Positions 15,730 through 26,537 of a stretch of 49,057 nucleotides of DNA are shown here, in pieces. The stretch is taken from positions 72,136 to 121,192 of the forward strand of contig JAIRPV010000038.1 of assembly GCA_031256825.1 (NCBI GenBank), read 5' to 3'. Source of the stretch: Oscillospiraceae bacterium. Lineage in GTDB: Bacteria; Bacillota; Clostridia; Oscillospirales; Acutalibacteraceae. Below the pieces are notes generated by a model. It had not been told where the DNA came from. It did not search any database and worked only from the letters and a program-made list of their open reading frames with translations. The translations under genes and the position numbers were made by a program. How positions within the stretch are numbered: position 1 is the stretch's first letter; every line of letters starts with the position of its first letter.

Positions 15730-16629
15730 ATGAAAAAAATGCAATTCACCCAACGCCCCAAGGCGCTGCTGGCTCTCCTGGCGGTCTTCGCCTTCCTGGC
15801 GGCCACGCTCGCGGGCTGCGGCGGCAACGGCGCAAACAGCAACGACATCCACGTCTTATCGCGTGAAGACGGCTCCGGCACCCGCAGCGCCTTCGTTGAA
15901 CTGTTCGGCGTGGAAGCGCAGGACAGCAGCGGCGAAAAAGTGGACAGGACCATCGACACCGCGGAAATCACCAACAACACCGCCGTTATGATGGTGACCG
16001 TGCAAGGCGACGCGAAGGCCATCGGCTACATTTCGCTGGGTTCCCTCAACGGCAGCGTGAAGGCCCTGCCCATCGGCGGCGTGGCCGCCAGCGCGGCCAC
16101 CGTGCGCGATAACAGCTATCCCATTTGCCGCCCGTTCAACGTTGTCACAAAAGGCGATCCCCTTCAGGTGCTCAGCCCCGCCGCGAACGATTTCTATCTC
16201 TATATCATCAGCAGCAACGCCAAGGCGGAAGTTGACGGCAACGGTTATGTTTCAATGGATTCCAGCGCGGAATACGAAAGCAAAGGCGCCGCCGGCAAAG
16301 TGACCGTGTCCGGTTCCTCTTCGGTCAGCCCTCTGATGGAAAAGCTCATCGAAGCCTACAATAAAATCAACCCGAATGTCTCCGTGGAACTGCAAACCAG
16401 CGATTCCAGCACCGGTATTTCTGATACGCTCAGCGGCGCGTGCGACATCGGCATGGCCTCCCGCGCGCTGAAAGAAGGCGAGCTGAGCCAGGGCGCGGCG
16501 GAAACCACCATCGCCATGGACGGCATCGCGGTCATCGTCAACCCCGCCAATACCATAGCGGGCCTGACCAAAGAGCAGGTGCGGGACATTTACACGGGCG
16601 ACATCACTTCCTGGGATGAGTTGGGGTAA
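15730..16629 (+). CDS. pstS: Phosphate ABC transporter substrate-binding lipoprotein, permuted PstS
   Basis: A 299-residue lipoprotein from the ATG at 15730 (GAGAGG 8 bases upstream). The signal peptide ends in a lipobox TLAGC with the lipidated Cys at 30. The order of the two binding lobes is swapped compared with classical PstS: residues about 38-180 hold the block that is normally C-terminal (HVLSREDGSGTRSAFVELFG, GYISLGSL), while residues 189-299 hold the block that is normally N-terminal (KVTVSGSSSVSPLMEKLIEA, CDIGMASRAL, MDGIAVIVNP, VRDIYTGDITSWDELG). The phosphate-contact SGTR and SGSSS motifs are both present. This permuted form also occurs in other Clostridia as far as I recall. It is the first gene of pstSCAB-phoU, 3 bases from pstC. 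Confidence 0.9.
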   Translation: MKKMQFTQRPKALLALLAVFAFLAATLAGCGGNGANSNDIHVLSREDGSGTRSAFVELFGVEAQDSSGEKVDRTIDTAEITNNTAVMMVTVQGDAKAIGYISLGSLNGSVKALPIGGVAASAATVRDNSYPICRPFNVVTKGDPLQVLSPAANDFYLYIISSNAKAEVDGNGYVSMDSSAEYESKGAAGKVTVSGSSSVSPLMEKLIEAYNKINPNVSVELQTSDSSTGISDTLSGACDIGMASRALKEGELSQGAAETTIAMDGIAVIVNPANTIAGLTKEQVRDIYTGDITSWDELG

Positions 16630-16632
16630 GCC

Positions 16633-17481
16633 ATGAAACACAAGCAATTTGCCGAAGGCCCCATGCGGGCGCTGTTTTTCGCGGCGGCGTGCGTTTCCAT
16701 CTTTTTTGTTGTGCTCATCTGCGCCTTTTTGCTGGCCAGCGGGGTGCCCGCCATCGGAAAAATCGGCCTGTTCCGGTTTTTAACGGGCGTTGTCTGGCGG
16801 CCCCGCAACGGCCTTTACGGCATTTTTCCCTTCCTGCTCGGCTCCGTTTATGTTACAGCCGGGGCCATTCTCGTTGGCGTGCCCGTGGGCGTTCTGACCG
16901 CCGTATATCTTGCCAGGTTTTGCCCAAAGGCAATCGCGAAGCTCCTTGATCCGGCCATTTCGCTGCTGGCGGGCACGCCCTCCATCATCTTCGGCTTCTT
17001 TGGCCTGGTGGTGCTGACGCCGCTGACGGAGCGGCTGTTCGGCGCGGGCAAAAGCATCCTGACCGCCTCGCTGCTGCTGGGGATCATGATTTTGCCCACG
17101 GTTATCAGCGTTTCGGCCAGCGCCCTGCGCGCGGTGCCCCAAAGCTACTACGAAGGCGCGCTGGCCCTTGGCGCAACGCCGGAGCGCAGCATGTTTTTTT
17201 CGGTGATACCCGCGGCAAAATCAGGGATCATGGCGGCGATTGTGCTCGGCGTCAGCCGAGCCGTTGGCGAAACGATGGCCGTTATGATGGTGGCGGGCAA
17301 TTCCACCGCCGTCCCTGCGGGGATTGCCTCCCGCGTGCGCACACTCACCACGCACATCGCCATCGAAATGGGTTATGCCGAAGGGCTGCACCGCGATTCG
17401 CTCATCGCGACGGCGGTTGTGCTGCTGGTGTTGATCCTGATCATCTACTTTTTGCTTTCGCTGATCAAAAAAGAAAAGTGA
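16633..17481 (+). CDS. pstC: Phosphate ABC transporter permease PstC
   Basis: 282 residues with six predicted membrane segments. AGTPSIIFGFFGLVVLTPL and ALRAVPQSYYEGALALGATPERSMFFSVIP carry the conserved EAA loop (EGALALGA) that contacts the ATPase PstB. VPVGVLTAVYLARF and ISRAVGETMAV are typical of PstC. GGGG is 6 bases upstream of the ATG, overlapping the end of pstS. With PstA it forms the transmembrane channel for phosphate. Confidence 0.93.
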   Translation: MKHKQFAEGPMRALFFAAACVSIFFVVLICAFLLASGVPAIGKIGLFRFLTGVVWRPRNGLYGIFPFLLGSVYVTAGAILVGVPVGVLTAVYLARFCPKAIAKLLDPAISLLAGTPSIIFGFFGLVVLTPLTERLFGAGKSILTASLLLGIMILPTVISVSASALRAVPQSYYEGALALGATPERSMFFSVIPAAKSGIMAAIVLGVSRAVGETMAVMMVAGNSTAVPAGIASRVRTLTTHIAIEMGYAEGLHRDSLIATAVVLLVLILIIYFLLSLIKKEK

Positions 17482-17493
17482 CGGAGGTCCTGC

Positions 17494-18324
17494 ATGTTAA
17501 AGCGCAAATTGGATCCCCTGACCCTCGCCCTGCGCGTTCTGACCCGCGCGGCGGCGGCCGTTACGCTCTGCGCCGTGGTGTTTCTGATAGGGTATATCCT
17601 CGTCAAGGGCGTGCCGCAGCTGAAGCCCTCGCTGTTCGCGCTGAAGTATACCAGCCAGAATGTGTCGGTCATGCCCGCGCTGTTCAACACGCTTTATATT
17701 ATTGTGCTGGCGCTGCCCATGGCGGTGCCGCTGGGCGTTTTTTCGGCTGTGTATCTGGCCGAATACGCCAAGCGCGGCAACAAAGCCGTCCGGGCGGTGC
17801 GCCTTGCGGCGGAAACCCTGGCGGGCATGCCCTCGATTGTCTACGGCCTGTTTGGCATGCTGCTGTTCCGCTACCAGCTCAAGTGGGGCTATTCTTTGCT
17901 GGGCGGCGCGTGCACGCTGGCCGTTATGGTTCTCCCCGTTATCATGCGCACCACGGAAGAAGCCCTGCTGGCCGTGCCCGACAGCTACCGGGAAGGTTCC
18001 TTCGGCCTGGGCGCGGGGCGGCTGCGCACCGTTTTCCGCGTTGTGGTGCCTTCGGCCGTGCCCGGCATTCTGGCGGGGATCATCCTGGCGCTGGGCCGCA
18101 TTGTTGGCGAAACCGTCGCGCTGCTTTATACGGCGGGCTCTTCAGCCAAACAGGCGCTTAGCCCCATGGATTCCGGCCGCACCCTCGCCGTGCACATGTA
18201 TCTGCTTTCTACCGAAGGCCTGCACATCAACGAAACCTATGCCACCGCCGTGGTGCTGCTGGTGCTGGTGCTGGGGATCAACGGCGTTTCCATGGCGGCG
18301 GCAAGAAAACTGGTCAAATCCTGA
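17494..18324 (+). CDS. pstA: Phosphate ABC transporter permease PstA
   Basis: 276 residues; GGAGG lies 6 bases before the ATG. Conserved blocks are [40 protein letters not shown], the EAA loop [18 protein letters not shown] and [16 protein letters not shown], all typical of PstA. Six hydrophobic segments are seen. It pairs with PstC in the membrane and lies in the operon 12 bases after pstC. Confidence 0.93.
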   Translation: MLKRKLDPLTLALRVLTRAAAAVTLCAVVFLIGYILVKGVPQLKPSLFALKYTSQNVSVMPALFNTLYIIVLALPMAVPLGVFSAVYLAEYAKRGNKAVRAVRLAAETLAGMPSIVYGLFGMLLFRYQLKWGYSLLGGACTLAVMVLPVIMRTTEEALLAVPDSYREGSFGLGAGRLRTVFRVVVPSAVPGILAGIILALGRIVGETVALLYTAGSSAKQALSPMDSGRTLAVHMYLLSTEGLHINETYATAVVLLVLVLGINGVSMAAARKLVKS

Positions 18325-18365
18325 AGCGCTGCGGCGCAAACGCAATATTCGCAAGGGGGAACGAC

Positions 18366-19115
18366 ATGCCAAAACTGCAAGCGGTCAATCTTGATTTATA
18401 CTACGGAAAATTCCAGGCGCTGAAGTCTGTCAACCTGGCCGTGAAAGAAAACGAAATCACAGCCTTTATCGGCCCTTCCGGCTGCGGAAAATCCACCCTG
18501 CTCAAAACGTTCAACCGCATGAACGACCTGGTGGAAGGCTGCAAGATCACCGGCAAGGCTCTGCTCGACGGCGAAGATATCTACGGCAGCATAGATGTGA
18601 ACTTCCTTCGCCGCCGCGTGGGCATGGTCTTCCAAAAGCCCAACCCCTTCCCCATGAGCGTTTACGACAACATTGCCTTTGGCCCGCGCACCCACGGCGT
18701 GCGCGGCGCGGCAAAGCTCGACGAAATTGTTGAACAAGCCCTGCGGGCCGCCAGCATCTGGGACGAAACCAAAGACCGCCTGAAGAAGAGCGCGCTGGGG
18801 CTTTCCGGCGGACAGCAGCAGCGGCTGTGCATCGCCCGGGCTTTGGCGGTGGAACCGGAGGTGCTGCTCATGGATGAGCCAACGTCGGCGCTCGACCCAA
18901 TTTCCACATCAAAAATCGAAGATTTGGTGACCGACCTCAAACGCACGTATACGATTGTCATCGTTACGCATAACATGCAGCAGGCGGCCCGTATCTCCGA
19001 CAAAACGGCGTTTTTTCTGCTGGGCGAACTGGTGGAATCCGGCACGACCGACCAGATTTTTTCGCTGCCGGCCGATCAGCGCACGGAGGACTACATCACA
19101 GGGAGGTTTGGATAA
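18366..19115 (+). CDS. pstB: Phosphate ABC transporter ATP-binding protein PstB
   Basis: 249 residues. Walker A is GPSGCGKST, the ABC signature is [16 protein letters not shown], Walker B is [12 protein letters not shown], and the switch His is in [29 protein letters not shown] is diagnostic for PstB. AAGGGGG lies 6 bases upstream. It energises uptake of inorganic phosphate by PstSCA. The stop codon shares one base with the phoU start (TAATG). Confidence 0.96.
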   Translation: MPKLQAVNLDLYYGKFQALKSVNLAVKENEITAFIGPSGCGKSTLLKTFNRMNDLVEGCKITGKALLDGEDIYGSIDVNFLRRRVGMVFQKPNPFPMSVYDNIAFGPRTHGVRGAAKLDEIVEQALRAASIWDETKDRLKKSALGLSGGQQQRLCIARALAVEPEVLLMDEPTSALDPISTSKIEDLVTDLKRTYTIVIVTHNMQQAARISDKTAFFLLGELVESGTTDQIFSLPADQRTEDYITGRFG

Positions 19116-19750
19116 TGCGCAAAGCCTACGACGCGCAGTTGGAACTGCTGCACGAAAAATTGATCCGTATGGGGAATCTGTGCGAAAGCGCCATCGCCTG
19201 CACGGCCAAGGCGCTTGTGGAAGGCGACGACGACGCCCGCGAAGAAGCCCTTGCCCTGGAAGAAGAAACCAATGTGGCCCAGCGCGAAATTGAGCAGCTG
19301 TGCGTGCGGCTGCTGCTGCTCCAGCAGCCTATGGCCAGCGATCTGCGGCATGTGACCGCCGCGCAGAAGATGATCACCGACATGGAACGGATCGGCGACC
19401 AGGCGGCCGACATCGCCGAGCTTTCGGCTTTTATGCGCGGCAGCCGCGTCAAAAGCGACGTGCATATCTCTGAAATGGCCCGCAGCGCCGGAAAAATGGT
19501 GGTCAACAGCATCGAGGCTTTCGTAAAAAAAGACCTCGCGCTGGCCAACAAAGTGCTCGCTTACGACGATGTGATCGACAGCCTGTTCGACAAAGTAAAA
19601 AAAGAGCTGATCGATCTGCTCCAGCGCGACAATACCCTCGCGGAAGACTGCCTGGATCTGCTGATGATTGCGAAATACTACGAACGCCTGGGCGACCACG
19701 CGGAAAACATCGCCGAAGCCGTTGTGTACTACCTGACGGGGAAAAACTGA
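19115..19750 (+). CDS. phoU: Phosphate signalling regulator PhoU
   Basis: 211 residues, start overlapping the pstB stop, with GGGAGG inside pstB 8 bases upstream. It has two PhoU repeats of three helices each; conserved acidic clusters E/DXXXD are seen in MITDMERIGDQAADIAEL and LLMIAKYYERLGDHAENIAEA, which bind metal clusters in the family. The C-terminus EAVVYYLTGKN is typical. PhoU links the Pst transporter to the PhoR/PhoB-type sensor system; no such kinase lies in the window. Confidence 0.94.
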   Translation: MRKAYDAQLELLHEKLIRMGNLCESAIACTAKALVEGDDDAREEALALEEETNVAQREIEQLCVRLLLLQQPMASDLRHVTAAQKMITDMERIGDQAADIAELSAFMRGSRVKSDVHISEMARSAGKMVVNSIEAFVKKDLALANKVLAYDDVIDSLFDKVKKELIDLLQRDNTLAEDCLDLLMIAKYYERLGDHAENIAEAVVYYLTGKN

Positions 19751-19827
19751 ACCGCCTTCCCGCAATCCCGGCGGCGCGCCGCCGCAAAAACGGGAACAGC
19801 GGGGGCGTTAGAAAGACGGCCTTTCTC

Positions 19828-20337
19828 ATGCGCGTGCCCGACGAATTTTACGCTCAGGACGTTCTGCGCGCGGCGCCCGCCCTGATTGGCAAGCTGCTGT
19901 GCCGCCGTTTGCCCGACGGCACGGTTTTGCGCTGCCGTATCACCGAAACCGAAGCCTACCGCGGGCAGGAAGACACCGCCTGCCACGCCTGCCATGGAAT
20001 GACCAAACGAACCGCCGTGATGTTCGGTCCCGGCGGCTTGGCCTATGTTTATCTCTGCTACGGGCTGCATAACCTGTTCAATATTGTCACAGGCCCGGCG
20101 GGCCAGCCGCAGGCCGCGCTGCTGCGCGGTCTGGAAGGCTGCCCCGGCCCCGCGCGCCTGACCAAAGCCCTGCAAATCGACCGGGAGCTAAACGGCCACG
20201 ATTTGCGCGGTTCGCCGCTGCTTTGGCTCGAAGACGACGGCGCGGCCCCGCCAATCAAAACAGCCCCCCGCGTTGGCATTGGTTATGCCAGCGCGGAGGA
20301 TCAGGCAAGGTTGTGGCGGTTTATCGCGAGCCGTTAA
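19828..20337 (+). CDS. DNA-3-methyladenine glycosylase (AAG/MPG family)
   Basis: 169 residues. RITETEAYRGQEDTACHA contains the catalytic Glu and neighbouring residues of the AAG/MPG fold, GMTKRTAVMFGPGGLAYVYLCYGLHNLFNIV is the strongest family block, and QAALLRGLEG and GSPLLWLE follow. The enzyme removes alkylated purines and hypoxanthine from DNA in base-excision repair. It is slightly shorter than usual, with a compact C-terminus. No good Shine-Dalgarno is visible; a small hairpin (GAAAG...CTTTC, 19811-19825) abuts the start codon and may limit translation. It follows phoU by 77 bases and could be read from the pst transcript. Confidence 0.88.
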   Translation: MRVPDEFYAQDVLRAAPALIGKLLCRRLPDGTVLRCRITETEAYRGQEDTACHACHGMTKRTAVMFGPGGLAYVYLCYGLHNLFNIVTGPAGQPQAALLRGLEGCPGPARLTKALQIDRELNGHDLRGSPLLWLEDDGAAPPIKTAPRVGIGYASAEDQARLWRFIASR

Positions 20338-20340
20338 CGC

Positions 20341-20928
20341 TCACTCCCCCGCGTGCAGTTTCTTCTTCAGTTGCCGGTAGCTGCGCGTGTCCGCGTCGTA
20401 AGCGCGGCTTTTGGCAATGATCAGGGTTTCTTCCAGATTTGCCGCGAACACCGCCGCGAGGAACACCGCCAGCAGCACATTGATAAACCCGGGCGCCAGC
20501 GCCCGCTTTTCGCTGAACAGCACGCACACCGGCACAATCGCGAAAAACGGCAGCGCGGTGTAGCGGTTGGCGTTGGAATGCAGCGTGGCGAACTGCCCGA
20601 AGCGGAGCTTTGTGAAAACCAGGTTAAACAGCTTCAGCGCCGCAAGCACCAGCACGCTCACAACAACATACCGCGCGAACTTCAGGCGCATGACGCCGAA
20701 GACCACGCCCAGCAGCGCGAACATGAACACAAAGTCTGCGGCCGCGTCGAGTTTCGCGCCCGCCGGGCTTTCCCAGTGATACCGCCGCGCAAGGAAGCCG
20801 TCCACTGCGTCGGTCAGGCCGGTGACGATGTATACCGCAAGGAACGCCCACCGCTGGCCGGTCAAAAACAGCAGCGAAACAGACAGGGGAATGCGCGCAA
20901 GAGACAGGATGTTGGGGATATGTTTCAA
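20341..20928 (-). CDS. CDP-alcohol phosphatidyltransferase (PgsA-like)
   Basis: 195 residues starting at a TTG (20928) with AGGAGG 8 bases upstream; an in-frame GTG 9 bases earlier lies inside that Shine-Dalgarno and is unlikely. The signature D-x2-DG-x2-AR-x8-G-x3-D-x3-D is complete in TDAVDGFLARRYHWESPAG and the following KLDAAAD. Several hydrophobic segments follow. The family condenses CDP-diacylglycerol with an alcohol such as glycerol phosphate, inositol phosphate or another lipid head group; the acceptor cannot be read here. It is 57 bases downstream of the VTT-domain gene and probably co-transcribed with it, which fits membrane lipid roles for both. Confidence 0.87.
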   Translation of the reverse strand: MKHIPNILSLARIPLSVSLLFLTGQRWAFLAVYIVTGLTDAVDGFLARRYHWESPAGAKLDAAADFVFMFALLGVVFGVMRLKFARYVVVSVLVLAALKLFNLVFTKLRFGQFATLHSNANRYTALPFFAIVPVCVLFSEKRALAPGFINVLLAVFLAAVFAANLEETLIIAKSRAYDADTRSYRQLKKKLHAGE

Positions 20929-20985
20929 CAGAATCACCTCCTTCCACCGGTTCTTTGGCGTTAAGGAGCTTGTCTTGCGATCGAG

Positions 20986-21738
20986 TTACCGCTCGCTCTC
21001 CGGCCCCGCTTCGGGGCTTGTTGTTTTTTTCTGCGGCAGAATTTTATCCCGCAAAAAAAACGACACGGCGGCCAGCAGCACGCAAAGCGCCACGATGCCG
21101 CCCAGCACAACATAATTGCGGTCCACAATGTGCGCGCCAAGATACGTTGTGGCGAGCATGCCGGGAATACGGCCCAGCAGCGATATCAAAAAAACCTTGC
21201 GGGCCTTCAGATTTGTCAGCCCCAAAAAATAGGCAAAAAAATCTTTCGGCGTGGGCAGGGCATAAAGAATCAGCAGCGCCATGGTGGAAGTGTTCCCTTC
21301 CAGCAGCGTCTCCACTTTTTTGATGTTCTTTTCGCTGACCAGCAGCGTCAGCACCCGCCGCCCCAGCAGGCGCGATAAATAAAACGAAATCGCCGTGCCA
21401 AGCGCGGAGCCAATCATGCCGATGATAAGCCCCGTCCAGAAGCGATACATCAGCGCGCCGCAAAACTGCACCAGCCCCGCCGGGATAACCGAAATCACCA
21501 CATGCAGCGCGTGCAGACCCGTCAGGATCACCAGGCCCCAGCCGCGGTATTTTGACGCTTCAATGATCTCCCGCAGCTGCTGCGCCCGCGTGAGCAAATC
21601 CCCCTGGCCCGAATGGCTGCCCAAAAACCGGAGATACGTCATGCCCAGCCAGACAAACAGGCCGGCAACCAGCAAAATCACGCCAAAGTTCACCCAGTCC
21701 CTTGCCTCAACCTTGCGTTTTAACTGAAATTTTTTCAT
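20986..21738 (-). CDS. TVP38/TMEM64 (VTT/DedA-like) membrane protein
   Basis: 250 residues, GGGAGC 4 bases before the ATG. Hydrophobic helices surround the VTT-domain core: HVVISVIPAGLVQFCGALMY, GMIGSALGTAISFYLSRLLGRR and a C-terminal ALPTPKDFFAYFLGLTNLKARKVFLISLLGRIPGM. The FxGxxxG-like and reentrant-loop features are those of DedA/TMEM64 proteins, which include polyprenyl-phosphate and phosphatidylethanolamine flippases. The specific substrate is unknown. It has its own SigA promoter and is followed by the CDP-alcohol phosphatidyltransferase gene. Confidence 0.88.
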   Translation of the reverse strand: MKKFQLKRKVEARDWVNFGVILLVAGLFVWLGMTYLRFLGSHSGQGDLLTRAQQLREIIEASKYRGWGLVILTGLHALHVVISVIPAGLVQFCGALMYRFWTGLIIGMIGSALGTAISFYLSRLLGRRVLTLLVSEKNIKKVETLLEGNTSTMALLILYALPTPKDFFAYFLGLTNLKARKVFLISLLGRIPGMLATTYLGAHIVDRNYVVLGGIVALCVLLAAVSFFLRDKILPQKKTTSPEAGPESER

Positions 21739-21768
21739 GCAAGCTCCCTTCCCACATATCTATGATTG

Positions 21769-21797
21769 ATTATAACACGCCCCGGCCGGAATTGCAA
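21769..21797 (-). promoter_or_regulatory. SigA promoter of the VTT-domain gene
   Basis: Minus strand: -35 TTGCAA (21797-21792), 17-base spacer, -10 TATAAT (21774-21769), 30 bases before the ATG. Confidence 0.7.
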
Positions 21798-21808
21798 GCC
21801 CGCGAATG

Positions 21809-23704
<1,896 letters not shown>

Positions 23705-23771
23705 AGGATGGCCTCCGATCACATAGATATGATTAGGCGCAAACCCCTCCTCGCCGCCCCTCTGCTCTTTT

Positions 23772-23800
23772 AGTATACCAAATTCCAACCAAAAACGCAA
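23772..23800 (-). promoter_or_regulatory. Promoter of nadE
   Basis: Minus strand: -35 TTGCGT (23800-23795), 17-base spacer, -10 TATACT (23777-23772). It overlaps the upstream region of the divergent symporter gene. Confidence 0.65.
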
Positions 23801-23812
23801 GAGGCAATTCAT

Positions 23813-25168
23813 ATGACCTTTTTCGCCCAAGCGCAAAGCGCGCTCAACGCCTTTATCTGGGGCCCGCCGATGCTGGCGGTCTTCCTGTTTGCCGGCGCGT
23901 GGTTTACCCTGCGCAGCCGGCTGTTTCCCCTGCGCCGGGCCAGCCTTTGGCTGCGCGCAACCTTCGGTTCGCTTTTCCAAAAAAAGCAAGCAAAAACCGC
24001 CGACGGCAGCATTACGCAATGGCAGGCGCTCACTTCCGCTCTGGCCGCGTGCCTTGGCACGGGCAACATTGTTGGCGTTGCCACGGCATTGCAGCTGGGC
24101 GGCCCGGGCGCCGTTTTTTGGATGTGGGTCTCCGCCGCGCTGGGCATGATGACCTGCTGCGCCGAAAATATTCTGGGCGTAACCTACCGCTGGCGCACGG
24201 CCGACGGCAAATGGATGGGCGGCCCGATGGCCTATCTGGAACGGGGGCTGAAATCAAAACCGCTCGCGGCGGCTTATGCGGCGCTGCTGAGCCTGGCTTC
24301 CTTCGGAATCGGCAACATGACCCAGGCCAATGCCATCGCCGAAGCGGCGCGGCAAAGCCTGCGCCTGCCGGAGCTGGCGACCGGTATCCTTGTTGCCGTG
24401 CTGGCGGCGCTGGTGATCTTCGGCGGAGTGCGGCGCATCGCAAAAGTGACAGAATATCTCGTGCCGTTCATGACGCTGCTGTTTTTGCTCGCGTGCGCCG
24501 TTGTATTGGCGGACAATATCACAAAACTCCCCGGCGTTCTGGGCATGATCTTCGCCGAGGCGTTCCGCCCGCGCTCCCTGGCCGGCTTCGGGGTCTGGAA
24601 AGCCATGCGCTACGGCATTGCCCGGGGCGTGTTTTCTAACGAAGCGGGGCTAGGCTCCTCGGCGGTCATCCATGCCGCCGCCGACGTAAAAGAACCTGCC
24701 GTGCAGGGCTTTTGGGGCATTGCCGAGGTTTTTATCGACACCATTCTCATGTGCACCGTCACAGCGCTGGTCTTTTTGTGCGCGGGGGCCTGGCAGCCCG
24801 GCGGGCCAACGGGCGTCGCGCTGGCCAGCGCCTCGTTCGCGGGGATTTTCGGCGCCTGGGGCAGCCGCTTTGTTTCGCTTTCCGTGGCGCTGTTCGCCTT
24901 TGCCACGCTCACCGGCTGGAGCTTTTACGGCGAACAGGGCGCGCGCTATCTCATCGGCGAAAAAGGGGTGATTCCCTACCGCGCGCTCTATATCGCGGCG
25001 ATTATCCTGGGCTGCGCGCTGCGGCTCGAAACGGTTTGGGCCGCGGCGGATATTTTGAACGGCCTGATGGCGATCCCAAATCTGATCGGCCTGATGGCCC
25101 TGAGCGGCGTGGCGATCAAAGAGCTGCGCGGTTACGAAATGGGCGTCCGGCGCAAATCCCTGCGCTGA
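23813..25168 (+). CDS. Sodium:alanine symporter family protein (AGCS)
   Basis: 451 residues, about ten membrane helices; AAGAGG is 8 bases upstream of the ATG. AGCS family blocks are ALTSALAACLGTGNIVGVATAL, GGPGAVFWMWVSAALGMMT, WMGGPMAYLE, ARGVFSNEAGLGSSAVIHAA and TLTGWSFYGEQGARYLIG. These transporters import alanine or glycine with Na+ (some with H+). The N-x-G-T-G-N-I motif for sodium and substrate binding is intact. No glycine riboswitch is seen upstream. Confidence 0.94.
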   Translation: MTFFAQAQSALNAFIWGPPMLAVFLFAGAWFTLRSRLFPLRRASLWLRATFGSLFQKKQAKTADGSITQWQALTSALAACLGTGNIVGVATALQLGGPGAVFWMWVSAALGMMTCCAENILGVTYRWRTADGKWMGGPMAYLERGLKSKPLAAAYAALLSLASFGIGNMTQANAIAEAARQSLRLPELATGILVAVLAALVIFGGVRRIAKVTEYLVPFMTLLFLLACAVVLADNITKLPGVLGMIFAEAFRPRSLAGFGVWKAMRYGIARGVFSNEAGLGSSAVIHAAADVKEPAVQGFWGIAEVFIDTILMCTVTALVFLCAGAWQPGGPTGVALASASFAGIFGAWGSRFVSLSVALFAFATLTGWSFYGEQGARYLIGEKGVIPYRALYIAAIILGCALRLETVWAAADILNGLMAIPNLIGLMALSGVAIKELRGYEMGVRRKSLR

Positions 25169-25187
25169 ACGCGGTTTCCAATAAAAA

Positions 25188-25216
25188 ATTCCCGCAGGGA
25201 GCGTTCCTGCGGGAAT
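25188..25216 (-). terminator. Terminator between the convergent symporter and fucU genes
   Basis: A perfect 11-bp stem ATTCCCGCAGG / CCTGCGGGAAT with a 7-base loop, followed on the minus strand by TTTTTTATT. It serves fucU and may also stop symporter transcription. Confidence 0.85.
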
Positions 25217-25241
25217 GCGTTGTTTGGTTCGCCTGGCCGCG

Positions 25242-25670
25242 CTAATGTTCCGCCACAACGCCCTTCTTCAGAATGATATTGGCATAAAGCTCGGTTTCGC
25301 CCGTGGCAACAACGGCGTAGGCCGCGCGGGCGCGCTCATAAAAAGCGAAGCGTTCCACCAGCTCAACGCGGCGGTCGCCCTCGCGGCGCAGAATACTCTT
25401 GCTGTATTCCTGCCAGATCGGCGGGCGCACGTTCGGGTCGCTGGTATCCATGAGCGCCACGGGGCAATCCACAAAACCATCCAGCGGCAGGTATTGCAAA
25501 ATCGCGTCGAGCAGCGCGGGAATGCCGTGGCCGTCGGCCCGGACCACCCGCGTGCCCAGCGCTGCGGAAGGAAAATTCGCGTCGCCGAGAACAAGTTCGT
25601 CGCCATGACCCATCTCGGCCAGCGTCTTCAGCAGCTCCGGCGAGAGGATCGGTGGAATATTTTTCAGCAT
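25242..25670 (-). CDS. fucU: RbsD/FucU-family sugar mutarotase (L-fucose mutarotase-like)
   Basis: 142 residues from the ATG at 25670 (AAAGGG 8 bases upstream). LKNIPPILSPELLKTLAEMGHGDELVLGDANFP holds the catalytic His (GHGD) and the Asp of GDANFP typical of the family; ILQYLPLDGF and RFAFYERARAAYAVVATGE are FucU-like. The enzyme interconverts alpha and beta forms of L-fucose or related sugars. No other fucose gene is nearby, so the substrate is uncertain. It follows the PAP2 gene by 55 bases on the same strand. Confidence 0.88.
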   Translation of the reverse strand: MLKNIPPILSPELLKTLAEMGHGDELVLGDANFPSAALGTRVVRADGHGIPALLDAILQYLPLDGFVDCPVALMDTSDPNVRPPIWQEYSKSILRREGDRRVELVERFAFYERARAAYAVVATGETELYANIILKKGVVAEH

Positions 25671-25725
25671 GGCAAGCACCCTTTCGTGATGTGATGGCTC
25701 TTCCCCATTTCTACGCTGCCATTGC

Positions 25726-26385
25726 TTATTTCAGAACCTTCGGCGCGTGCTTTTCAACAAACTTCGCAACCGGCGCGTTGATTTTCTCATAGAGCGGCTC
25801 CAGCAGCCGCAAACAAAGCACGGCCAGCAGCGCGCAAAGAACGCCCACCAGTGCGCCCGCAAGAATGTCGGTCAGGTAGTGCACGCCAAGATACAGCCGC
25901 GAAAACCCAACGAGCGCCGCCAGCGCCACCATCGCCCAACCCAAAAAGCCGGCCTTTTTGCCCGCAAGGCGCGCGCCGAACAGCAGCCCAAACGCCCCGG
26001 CGAACGAAGCCGCCGTGTGCCCCGAAGGGAAGGAAGCGTCGCCCGGCTTGTGGGTCAGGCCCGGATAAAGATAGTCGCGCGCGTAAGCCGCAAAGTCAAT
26101 GTCGTAAGGCCGCGGCCGGTTGAACAGATGCTTGAGCAAACCGTTGGTGAGCAGCACGTCGAGCGCCATGGCCCCCAGCACAACGCAGCCCGCCTTGCGG
26201 GTTTTGTTGGGCAGCAGCAGCAAAAGCCCCAGCGCCACCCAAAACACGCCGCCGTCGCCAAATCGCGTGATAAAGCTGAAAACGCTGTCCCAAAAGGGGT
26301 TGGAACCGGGATGGAATACCTGCGCGGCCCATTGCGCCGCCGCCCCGTCGATGGGCAGAAAAAAGTGGAACAAGCTGGTGAACAT
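25726..26385 (-). CDS. PAP2-family membrane phosphatase
   Basis: 219 residues with about five membrane helices; AGGAGGAGG lies 6 bases before the ATG. The three PAP2 motifs are present: KHLFNRPRP (KX6RP), FPSGHTAAS (PSGH) and SRLYLGVHYLTDIL (SRX5HX3D). Family members remove phosphate from lipid carriers such as undecaprenyl pyrophosphate or from phosphatidic acid or PG-phosphate. The active site would face the outside of the membrane. It is transcribed divergently from the YtvI-like gene from a mirrored promoter pair. Confidence 0.9.
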   Translation of the reverse strand: MFTSLFHFFLPIDGAAAQWAAQVFHPGSNPFWDSVFSFITRFGDGGVFWVALGLLLLLPNKTRKAGCVVLGAMALDVLLTNGLLKHLFNRPRPYDIDFAAYARDYLYPGLTHKPGDASFPSGHTAASFAGAFGLLFGARLAGKKAGFLGWAMVALAALVGFSRLYLGVHYLTDILAGALVGVLCALLAVLCLRLLEPLYEKINAPVAKFVEKHAPKVLK

Positions 26386-26443
26386 AGAATACCTCCTCCT
26401 TTTGGGGAACGTTATCTTTCCCTATTCTTACGGCTCTGATAGA

Positions 26444-26472
26444 ATTATATACCAACGCGCGCAAAAAAGCAA
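26444..26472 (-). promoter_or_regulatory. SigA promoter of the PAP2 gene
   Basis: Minus strand: -35 TTGCTT (26472-26467), 17-base spacer, -10 TATAAT (26449-26444). It shares a 16-base block with the divergent promoter at 26523. Confidence 0.7.
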
Positions 26473-26537
26473 GAGAAAGAACGCGTTCCGTAAGAACCAA
26501 ATGTGAATTTTTTCAAAAAGCCTTGCTTTTTTGCGCG
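26458..26537. repeat. 16-bp perfect inverted repeat linking two divergent promoters
   Basis: CGCGCAAAAAAGCAAG (26458-26473) and its exact reverse complement (26522-26537), separated by 48 bases. Each arm covers a -35 box and half of the spacer of one of the divergent promoters. Confidence 0.85.
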
